Of a DNA stretch of 64,000 nucleotides, positions 9,175 to 15,717 are shown piece by piece. Under the pieces are notes generated by a model. It was given only the letters and a program-made list of their open reading frames with translations. It had not been told where the DNA came from and ran no database searches. Origin of the DNA: Candidatus Parcubacteria bacterium (GTDB lineage Bacteria > Patescibacteriota > Patescibacteriia > Patescibacteriales > UBA12075). The position numbers and the translations under genes were made by a program. Location of the stretch: contig JAGLJW010000022.1 in the NCBI GenBank assembly GCA_023142215.1, positions 7,978-71,977 of the forward strand, read 5' to 3'. Within the stretch, counting starts at the first letter, position 1; every line of letters starts with the position of its first letter.

Positions 9175-10379
9175 TTCAATAATTTTTTAAATAATTCTCT
9201 CATATCTTTAGAAATAATATTCCAATCATATTTTTGAACAACCATTTCATAAGCATTTTTTACTATTTCATTTTTTAATTCTTTATCTTCTAATACTAAT
9301 TTTATTTTTTTAGTAATATTTTTAGAATTATGCACTTTGCAAAAAACGCCTGTCGCTTTTTTATTTAAATTTTTTTCTTTATCAAAAAGAAAATCTACTA
9401 TTCCTCCAACTGGCGTGGCTATCACGGGAATTTTTGTTGCCATTGCTTCAATAAATGAATTTCCCATTCCTTCTGAAAGCGAAGGTCGTATAAATACATC
9501 TGATATTTTTAAATATTTTGGCATTACTTCATGATTAATCATTCCTAAAAATTTAACTCTTTCTTCAACTTTCTCTTCAGTTGCCAGTTTTTGTAATTTT
9601 TTTTTATCTGGGCCATCGCCTAAAATCAAAAATTTTACATCATTTGATAAATATTTTAAAGATTTAATAACATCATCTATTCCATTTTTCTTAACTAAAC
9701 GAGATGTTGTAATAATAAATTTATCACCAATTCTTTTATTTAACTCATTTTTCAAACTATTAAGTTCATCTTGATCATATTCCTGACTAAAGTGCTTAAC
9801 ATTAACAGCATTCGGAATTACAATTGGCTCTCCTTTAAATTTCATACTTTTTCCAAAATCAGCTAAATACTTTGAAATTACTTGTAAACAATCAGCTCTT
9901 GTGAAAATTTGTTTGAACAAGGGATAAACAAATTTAACTTTCTTTTTTATATAATCAATTGGATCACCTTCTTGCAATGTCAATAAATAAGGAACATTCG
10001 GATTTTTCTTTTTAAAAAACATTGCTGAAAAACCAGCATAAGCAGCCATCATTGCCCAAATTCCACTATATGTATTTTTTCTATGAAGTGCTATTGCTTT
10101 TTTATATGCGATAAAAGGGAAAATTAATTTATTCAATTTTAAAGGAAAATTAATTAAATCACTCATCTTAATTCCTTTTCTGGAGAAACCTATTCTATAA
10201 ACGTTTATATTTCCAATTCTTTCAAATTTAGGCAAATTACTATCAAACCTCAAAGTAATCATATCAAACTCAATATCAAAAATTCTATCAGTAATTTCTT
10301 TTAAAGCAATTTCAGCCCCTCCTAAATATGGATCATAGGTAGTAGAAAATATTAAAATTTTCTTTTTTTTGTCATTCAT
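9171..10379 (-). CDS. GT4-family glycosyltransferase
   Basis: The 402-residue protein has the GT4 N-terminal pattern TTYDPYLGGAEIAL and, in the donor domain, IITTSRLVKKNGIDDVI, LILGDGPDKKKLQ and E-x7-E in EGMGNSFIEAMATKIPVIA, followed by PVGGIVDFL. All positions needed for a retaining nucleotide-sugar transferase are present. It overlaps the epimerase gene upstream by 8 bases and the next GT4 gene downstream by 4 bases. It and the 8029-9174 product are the most canonical glycosyltransferases of the cluster. Confidence 0.9.
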   Translation of the reverse strand: MNDKKKKILIFSTTYDPYLGGAEIALKEITDRIFDIEFDMITLRFDSNLPKFERIGNINVYRIGFSRKGIKMSDLINFPLKLNKLIFPFIAYKKAIALHRKNTYSGIWAMMAAYAGFSAMFFKKKNPNVPYLLTLQEGDPIDYIKKKVKFVYPLFKQIFTRADCLQVISKYLADFGKSMKFKGEPIVIPNAVNVKHFSQEYDQDELNSLKNELNKRIGDKFIITTSRLVKKNGIDDVIKSLKYLSNDVKFLILGDGPDKKKLQKLATEEKVEERVKFLGMINHEVMPKYLKISDVFIRPSLSEGMGNSFIEAMATKIPVIATPVGGIVDFLFDKEKNLNKKATGVFCKVHNSKNITKKIKLVLEDKELKNEIVKNAYEMVVQKYDWNIISKDMRELFKKLLK

Positions 10380-11253
10380 CTGTATTTTTTATCTTTTCTA
10401 TAAAATCTTTAATATTATTTTTAGATTCCCATCCTAGCTCTTTAATTTTACTGGTATTAATACGCGAAAATTTTCTATCGCCTTCTTTTGCTGGTGTCAT
10501 AATAATTTCACCACCAAACATTTTCGCTATTTCTAAAACAGAATATTCACATTTTGATCCAATGCAATAACCATCACCTTGCCCCTTTCCACCAACCTTG
10601 ACTAATCCATCAACAATATCATCAACGTGCGTAAATAATCTTCTTTGCGTTCCGGGAAACGTAACTGTTAATGGTTCTTTATTTTTATATTTTTTAATAA
10701 AAATACCAATTAAAGTAGCGTATTTTCCATCAGAAATTTCACCCTGTCCGTAAACATTATAGAAATAAGTTATAGCATAATCAAGATTAAACCATTTACC
10801 ATAATTATTTACAAGCTCAGTATTACTTGCTTTTGACCAAGAATATGGCGTTTTATTTTGAGCTTCATCGGAATCATCAAATTCACCAAACTTTGTACTT
10901 GATCCAGCATAAATTAATCTAATATCCTTTTTTCTACAATATTCCAATACAGCCATAGTCCCCAAAATATTAAAATCCAAAACTTTTTCAACATCATCAA
11001 AGCTTGTTAAAACACGAGAATATTCACCAAGATGATAAACTAAATCAATTTTTTCAGTTATTATTTTTTCAATATCTTTTGTATGACCATCAAAATAATT
11101 AACACCCTTGACATGATTATCTTTTTCCCCAGTAAAATAATTATCTAAAGAAATTACAGAATTTCCCAATTTTAAAAAATACTCACACAAATGTGAACCA
11201 ATAAAACCAGCTCCACCCGTAATTAATATCTTTTTATTTTTTAATTGACTCAT
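10372..11253 (-). CDS. NAD-dependent sugar epimerase/dehydratase
   Basis: Extended short-chain dehydrogenase fold: the Rossmann glycine motif ITGGAGFIGSHL is near the N-terminus, the acidic ribose-binding residue lies in ISLDNYFTG, the catalytic Tyr-x3-Lys is in PYSWSK, and the substrate-side region contains YFYNVYGQGE. I prefer the ATG at 11251-11253 (MSQLKNKKILITGG) because this puts the glycine motif ~10 residues from the start; an ATG six codons upstream (11271) is possible. The enzyme would supply a nucleotide sugar, such as a UDP-glucose/galactose-type epimer or a dehydrated sugar, to the following glycosyltransferases. It starts 27 bases after the 3' end of tRNA-Ser on the same strand. 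Confidence 0.85.
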   Translation of the reverse strand: MSQLKNKKILITGGAGFIGSHLCEYFLKLGNSVISLDNYFTGEKDNHVKGVNYFDGHTKDIEKIITEKIDLVYHLGEYSRVLTSFDDVEKVLDFNILGTMAVLEYCRKKDIRLIYAGSSTKFGEFDDSDEAQNKTPYSWSKASNTELVNNYGKWFNLDYAITYFYNVYGQGEISDGKYATLIGIFIKKYKNKEPLTVTFPGTQRRLFTHVDDIVDGLVKVGGKGQGDGYCIGSKCEYSVLEIAKMFGGEIIMTPAKEGDRKFSRINTSKIKELGWESKNNIKDFIEKIKNTDE

Positions 11254-11280
11254 ATTACTCTCAAATATCATTCTTTAATG

Positions 11281-11367
11281 CGGAGAGAACGAGATTCGAA
11301 CTCGTGGTACCTTTGACAGTACACACGCTTTCCAAGCGTGCGCCTTAAACCACTCGACCACCTCTCC
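11281..11367 (-). tRNA. tRNA-Ser(GGA)
   Basis: Read on the minus strand, the acceptor stem GGAGAGG pairs with TCTCTCC (one G-T wobble), followed by discriminator G. The anticodon arm CACGC-TTGGAAA-GCGTG gives anticodon GGA. There is a long type-II variable arm and a standard T loop (TTCGAAT). The 3' CCA is not encoded. The sugar epimerase gene follows 27 bases downstream on the same strand, so the two may share a transcript. Confidence 0.95.
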
Positions 11368-11418
11368 TTAATAACAATTAACCATTAACTTTTAACAATT
11401 AACTATAATAGATTGGGG

Positions 11419-11475
11419 GTGTACAATTAGCGTTTGCTATAATTTCCATATTTTGTCAAAACACTAATTGTACAC
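11419..11475. repeat. 12-bp perfect inverted repeat between tRNA-Ser and the Schlafen-type gene
   Basis: GTGTACAATTAG at 11419-11430 is exactly complementary to CTAATTGTACAC at 11464-11475, with weaker pairing outside it (GATT/GATC) and about 33 bases between. It lies just past the stop codon of the 11493-12857 gene. There is no T-run after it, so it is not a standard intrinsic terminator. It could be an mRNA-end hairpin, an operator or an element end. Confidence 0.55.
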
Positions 11476-11492
11476 TCAGATCTAATAATATC

Positions 11493-12857
11493 TTACTCTA
11501 AAATTTTCCAATGTCCACCCTTCGCTGACCCAATTCTTTTCAATAAACCTTTTTTCTTTAATTTAGAAATATTTACTTCAATATTTTTAGTTGCAATTCC
11601 TATCTTTTTTGATAACTCAACTATTGAAGTATATTTATTTCTATTTATTTCTGCTAAAATTTTACTTTGGTTTTCACCCACCTTTTCACCCACCTTTTCG
11701 CCCACCTTTTCACCCACCTTTTCACCCACCTTTTCACCCACCTTCTTCATCTGTTCTCTTTTGTGAAAAATAACAACAAAAGCTTCTGAATATATTTTAT
11801 ATTCAGGCAACCCATTGCCGTTTTCGATACAATTCTCATTTATTCGATAAAAACCACTTCCCCAGCTCTCAATCAATTTAACTTTTTTAAATATTTTAGA
11901 TAATAATTTATTTCTTAAAATAGACCTTGTTTCTTTTCCAAGCTTACCAATATCTATTCCTTTGGTAAGTAGACCTGGACTCCAAATCTCTAATCTATCA
12001 TTAAAAATTCTTATTTGAATATTTCCCGAATCAGAATAATCTCTATGAACTATAGCATTAACAATCGCTTCTCTAAGTGCTTCTTCTGGATAGTCCCAAA
12101 CCTCATCCCGTTGAGACTTGCCCGAAATAACAACTTCCATACTTATATGTCTTTTTACAAACTCCAAAATCTCGTCAACTGTATCTATATAAGGTGAATT
12201 AAAATCTTTCATATCGATAAATTTTGCCATCGTTTTTCCTTTAAACAAAGCTGCTTTAATCGTGAATTTTGAATAATCTTTATTTCTTGCAAAACATAAA
12301 TACCCAGCATTCAACAAATTATCATCCTTAACTAACCCAATTTTTTTCAAAAAATCATATTCATCTTTATATTTTAACTTATAATACTCTTTATTAATCC
12401 TACTAATCAATTTTTCATCTAACTTAACATTTTTCAAAATTCCTCCATAAGAACTCTCATCAAAATTAGGTAAATCATATCTTTTTATCAATTCTCTAAC
12501 TTTCTGGTTAGTTATTTTTTGATTTGTTTTACCAACTCTAACATAAGCCCGACCAAAAGCAAAAACTGGTTTATTATCTGATTCAGGTATTTCAACCTCC
12601 ACTATTTCACCAGGACCATGCGTTAAAATGTTTATTGAGGGATAAAGTACCGGATCAGTATGATTTTTTATTTTATTAACTAAATCCTCAATAGTCCCTT
12701 TCCCTATCTCCATCCCCAAGGGTTCACTATCATCATTCATACCGATTATAAGCTTACCGCCTTTTTTATTAGCAAAAGCAACCAACGTTATAATTATCTC
12801 CTTCCATTCACTAAAAGAAGCTTTTAATTCTATTTTCTCTGATTCTTGATACATCAT
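11493..12857 (-). CDS. AlbA_2/Schlafen-domain transcriptional regulator with HATPase-like and winged-helix domains (COG2865 type)
   Basis: 454 residues. An AlbA_2 (Schlafen-like, divergent AAA_4) domain covers ~1-120 (ESEKIELKASF, NKKGGKLIIGMND). A second domain at ~225-340 contains EEALREAIVNAIVHRDY and DRLEIWSPG, the HATPase_c_4-like module of COG2865 proteins. After a linker of tandem GEKV repeats (~374-395) comes a C-terminal winged helix (SIVELSKKIGIATKNIEVNISKLKK). Such proteins are predicted regulators and are often found beside toxin-antitoxin and defence genes; here the decayed AbiE remnants lie directly upstream and the remnant's TGA overlaps this gene's ATG. Function in this cell is unknown. 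Confidence 0.8.
   Translation of the reverse strand: MMYQESEKIELKASFSEWKEIIITLVAFANKKGGKLIIGMNDDSEPLGMEIGKGTIEDLVNKIKNHTDPVLYPSINILTHGPGEIVEVEIPESDNKPVFAFGRAYVRVGKTNQKITNQKVRELIKRYDLPNFDESSYGGILKNVKLDEKLISRINKEYYKLKYKDEYDFLKKIGLVKDDNLLNAGYLCFARNKDYSKFTIKAALFKGKTMAKFIDMKDFNSPYIDTVDEILEFVKRHISMEVVISGKSQRDEVWDYPEEALREAIVNAIVHRDYSDSGNIQIRIFNDRLEIWSPGLLTKGIDIGKLGKETRSILRNKLLSKIFKKVKLIESWGSGFYRINENCIENGNGLPEYKIYSEAFVVIFHKREQMKKVGEKVGEKVGEKVGEKVGEKVGENQSKILAEINRNKYTSIVELSKKIGIATKNIEVNISKLKKKGLLKRIGSAKGGHWKILE
11675..11746 (-). repeat. 12-bp in-frame tandem repeat encoding (GEKV)n
   Basis: Six consecutive 12-bp units (plus-strand CACCCACCTTTT, one unit with G for A, the last diverged) encode a GEKV linker between the HATPase-like domain and the winged helix of the 11493-12857 protein. 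Because the unit is a multiple of three, slippage would change linker length without breaking the frame. Confidence 0.85.
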
Positions 12858-13003
12858 AATTTCTGCTCAATAAACTCTTTAAAACTTGTTATCCTAATAA
12901 TATCATCTGATTTAATTAAGAATGCTTGTACATCACGTACTAGTTCTTTCAGATTAACTGTTTCTAATTTCTTTAACAATTCTTTCTTTAATTCTTTTTT
13001 TTC
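12854..13003 (-). pseudogene. C-terminal remnant of an AbiEii-type nucleotidyltransferase toxin
   Basis: The minus-strand frame, open from 13003 to a TGA at 12854-12856, encodes about 50 residues with no start codon. The end reads LVRDVQAFLIKSDDIIRI then FKEFIEQKL. AbiEii-family toxins typically end with a DVxPFL segment followed by a short helix, and this resembles that tail. The catalytic N-terminal part is missing. The stop overlaps the ATG of the Schlafen-type gene. The family assignment is from recall of the C-terminal pattern, so it is moderate. Confidence 0.5.
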
Positions 13004-13038
13004 TTAATAATTTAAAAATATATTTCCTGCCCACAATG

Positions 13039-13155
13039 TCAACTATAAAAATACAAAAAATCCAACAAAGCTTTTCCTGGTTCTGCAATTTTATAAGATA
13101 ATTTATATTTTTTAATTAATTTATATCCAATAAACTGTGCAAATTTTATTTTTCT
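13039..13155 (-). pseudogene. C-terminal remnant of an AbiEi-type antitoxin
   Basis: The minus-strand frame encodes FAQFIGYKLIKK and YKIAEPGKALLDFLYF before a TGA at 13039-13041. The pattern (y.iA.pEKALlDllY) is characteristic of the C-terminal half of AbiEi antitoxins and related winged-helix regulators. There is no start and no N-terminal DNA-binding domain, and the fragment runs into the end of the DsbA-like gene. With the AbiEii remnant just downstream in the expected antitoxin-toxin order, it looks like a decayed type IV toxin-antitoxin locus. Confidence 0.55.
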
Positions 13156-13910
13156 AAATGTTTATCAATGATATTTATTAAGCCTTTTCTGTTATACCCA
13201 GCACTATCTATAAAATCTTCCATCGGAGAATCTCCTATAATTTTTTCACCATTTATAAAACTAACTGGTACTCCTAAAATATATGCCTTTTCTGCCTTTT
13301 CTTTTTGCTCAACAATTTTATCCATATACTTCTCTTCCTTCATACATTGTTCATATTTTTCCATGTCAAGTCCAATACTTTTAGCGCTTTCTGCTCTTTT
13401 TTCTTCTCCAAAAATTCCATCTTCAATATTATATAGCTTATAATACATTTCCCAGAATTTATCTTGCTCAGCAGCACACTCTGATGCAATTGCTGACAAA
13501 ATTGTATTTTGCTCAGATTTAAAATAAAAATGTCTATACGCAATTACAATGTCATCACCATATTTTTCTCTTACACTTTTAATAGTTTTAGCATAACTTG
13601 ACGAAAATTTATTTTCAAAATCACCATAAACTACCATTGTAACTTTTGCCTTTTTTAAGTCTCCCAAAATATGATCTGTATCATTAATATTAATAATAGA
13701 CTCATCAGCATTCATATCTTTTGCCTGATTCATAATATCCCTATTTAATGCTTTTAATTTTTCAGCTTCACTTAAATCTTTACTTACATTTTTATTATTT
13801 AATCCTTTTTTTATAACAATATTTTCAGGCTTGAAAGAATTAAAAAAATAAATTCCTGTTACAATAACAAGACACACAATTAAAATAATGTATAAATTTT
13901 TTTTACTCAT
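13146..13910 (-). CDS. Membrane-anchored DsbA/thioredoxin-fold protein lacking the CXXC motif
   Basis: 254 residues with a single N-terminal membrane anchor (~6-24) and an extracytoplasmic thioredoxin-like domain. The fold is recognisable from MVVYGDF at ~92-98, IVIAYRHFYF, the helical insert with AIASECAAEQDKFWEMYYKLY, and the cis-Pro loop GVPVSFING. Where DsbA proteins have CxxC directly after this strand (compare CDYC in the 43136-43900 paralogue), this protein has N100 and S103. It therefore should not act as a disulfide oxidase; a chaperone-like or binding role is inferred. It follows gatA after about 20 bases. Confidence 0.8.
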   Translation of the reverse strand: MSKKNLYIILIVCLVIVTGIYFFNSFKPENIVIKKGLNNKNVSKDLSEAEKLKALNRDIMNQAKDMNADESIININDTDHILGDLKKAKVTMVVYGDFENKFSSSYAKTIKSVREKYGDDIVIAYRHFYFKSEQNTILSAIASECAAEQDKFWEMYYKLYNIEDGIFGEEKRAESAKSIGLDMEKYEQCMKEEKYMDKIVEQKEKAEKAYILGVPVSFINGEKIIGDSPMEDFIDSAGYNRKGLINIIDKHLEK

Positions 13911-13930
13911 ATTTTTTTATAGTTAATTAT

Positions 13931-15349
13931 TTATATATTAGAACCAATTCTAAATAAAATCTTCTCATCTAATCTTTTTCCTATTATCTGAACACCAACT
14001 GGCATTTCTTTAACTTCCCCCATTGGAATTGAAATTGCTGGTAAACCAGCTAAAGATGCTGGAGATAGAAAAATATCTTCTAAATACATTTTTAATGGAT
14101 CATCAACTTGTTGCCCAATTTTAAATGCAATATCTGGTTGAGTCGGAGTCATAATAGCATCAACTTTTTTGAGTTCACTATCTAATTCATCTTTTATTTT
14201 AGTTCGTACTTTCTGAGCCTGCAAATAATATGCATCATAATAACCAGCACTAAGAGCGTAAGTACCAATCATTATTCTTCGCTTTGCCTCATCGCCAAAT
14301 CCTTTGCCTCTACTTTTAGTATAAACTTCTAATAAATTTTTAGCTTCTTTATCAGAAAATCCATAACGAATTCCATCAAAGCGTGCTAGATTTGAACTAA
14401 TTTCACTTGGCGTAATAATGTAATAAACAGGAATTCCATATTTTGCATGTGGCAATTCAATATCAATAATCTCAACTCCTTGTTCTCTCAATTTATCTAA
14501 TAACTTATCAAAAACCTTTAAAATATTTTTATCTGTATCTTTTATCAATTTTCGTGGTATCCCAATTTTTATTCTTTCAATACTCTTATTAATCATTTTA
14601 CTATAGTCCCCAACTGGTTTATCTAAGGCTGTAAAATCATTTTCTCCTGGTCCCGCAATTACACTTAAAACAATAGATGCATCTTCTACTGTTTTTGCAA
14701 TTGGTCCTGGTACATCAGTTGAACTTGTCATAGAAATAAGTCCGAAACGTGAACTTCTTCCATAAGTCGGTTTAAGCCCAACAACTCCACAAAAACTAGC
14801 TGGACATCTAATTGATCCTCCTGTATCTGTTCCGAGTGAAAAAATACACATATCATCTGCCACTGCCGCAGCAGATCCCGATGATGAACCACCAGGAACA
14901 CGTGTATTATCAACTGGATTTAACGTAGCTCCATAAGCACTATTTTCACCACTAGCACCGTGTGCAAATTCATCCATATTTGCTTTTCCAAGCAAAACAG
15001 CTCCAGCTTTTTTTAACTTTTTTATAATAGTAGCATCATAGGGTGCAATATAATTGTCTAGTATTTTTGAAGCTACAGTAGTACGAATTCCTTTTGTTAA
15101 AATAATATCTTTTGCAATATAAGGAATACCTAAAAGCTGTCCTGTTTCTCCATTTTTTCGTCGTTCATCAGCTTTTTCAGCTTCCTCTAAAGCCCCTGCT
15201 TCACAAACTGTAATTAAGGCATTAATTTTTGGATTTGTTTTTTTTATCCTACCCAAACAAGCCCGTGTCAATTCCACAGAAGTAATTTCCCCATCTTCAA
15301 GCTTAGCCTGTGCCTGTCTTATTGTTAATTGATTCAAACTTTTTGACAT
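13931..15349 (-). CDS. gatA: Aspartyl/glutamyl-tRNA amidotransferase subunit A
   Basis: GatA provides ammonia by hydrolysing glutamine, so that GatB can convert Glu-tRNA(Gln) or Asp-tRNA(Asn) to the amidated form. The 472-residue protein shows the amidase signature with the Ser-cisSer-Lys triad at K80 (IAKDII), S155 (in GGSSSGSAAA) and S179 (in GTDTGGSIRCPA), matching the family's numbering closely. Length is near the usual ~480. gatC lies directly upstream, across a TGTTATG tandem repeat; gatB is not in the window. Confidence 0.97.
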   Translation of the reverse strand: MSKSLNQLTIRQAQAKLEDGEITSVELTRACLGRIKKTNPKINALITVCEAGALEEAEKADERRKNGETGQLLGIPYIAKDIILTKGIRTTVASKILDNYIAPYDATIIKKLKKAGAVLLGKANMDEFAHGASGENSAYGATLNPVDNTRVPGGSSSGSAAAVADDMCIFSLGTDTGGSIRCPASFCGVVGLKPTYGRSSRFGLISMTSSTDVPGPIAKTVEDASIVLSVIAGPGENDFTALDKPVGDYSKMINKSIERIKIGIPRKLIKDTDKNILKVFDKLLDKLREQGVEIIDIELPHAKYGIPVYYIITPSEISSNLARFDGIRYGFSDKEAKNLLEVYTKSRGKGFGDEAKRRIMIGTYALSAGYYDAYYLQAQKVRTKIKDELDSELKKVDAIMTPTQPDIAFKIGQQVDDPLKMYLEDIFLSPASLAGLPAISIPMGEVKEMPVGVQIIGKRLDEKILFRIGSNI

Positions 15350-15365
15350 ATCTCTACTACATTAT

Positions 15366-15414
15366 ACATGTGTTATGTGTTATGTGTTATGTGTTATGTG
15401 TTATGTGTTATGTG
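15366..15414. repeat. (TGTTATG)6 tandem repeat between gatC and gatA
   Basis: Six exact 7-bp units fill almost the whole 67-base gap between the gatC stop (15417) and the gatA start (15349). The same unit recurs at 15719-15739 and at the right edge of the window from 63974. Confidence 0.95.
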
Positions 15415-15416
15415 AA

Positions 15417-15707
15417 TCAAAGAATTCTTCTCACTTTCACCTGTCCATCCTCTAACTCAGGTGCTTGATTTAATGCATTTTGTCTTTCTTCATCATCCCA
15501 AACTTTTACCTCATCTTCACGATAAACATTTTCAAGACCCGTAACTTGGGCTGTTGGCTCAACACCTTCAACATCAACTTCAGATAATTGATCAATATAG
15601 CTCAAAATATCAGAAAGTTGATTTCCATATTTTTCTTTTTCTTCTTCAGATAAATCCAATCTAGCCAAATCAGCTATCTTTTGAATCTCCTCTTTTTCTA
15701 ACTTCAT
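15417..15707 (-). CDS. gatC: Aspartyl/glutamyl-tRNA amidotransferase subunit C
   Basis: GatC is the small subunit that braces GatA against GatB in the tRNA-dependent amidotransferase. The 96-residue length is typical. It has the family's N-terminal pattern (IQKIADLARLDLSEEE), a central ILSYIDQLSEVD helix, and the C-terminal GVEPTAQV...REDEV segment. It ends in TGA, which also shows that TGA is a stop in this genome. ligA ends 10 bases upstream and gatA follows, so the three probably share a transcript. Confidence 0.95.
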   Translation of the reverse strand: MKLEKEEIQKIADLARLDLSEEEKEKYGNQLSDILSYIDQLSEVDVEGVEPTAQVTGLENVYREDEVKVWDDEERQNALNQAPELEDGQVKVRRIL

Positions 15708-15717
15708 ATAATAAAAA

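Noticed and set aside
15366..15414. CRISPR-like array
   Set aside because: The units are 7 bp, directly adjacent and without spacers, so this is a simple tandem repeat. No cas gene is in the window.
15417..15419. UGA recoded as glycine (Gracilibacteria/SR1 code)
   Set aside because: gatC, dinD-region fragments and other genes end at TGA at the expected protein length, and no gene here needs TGA read-through.
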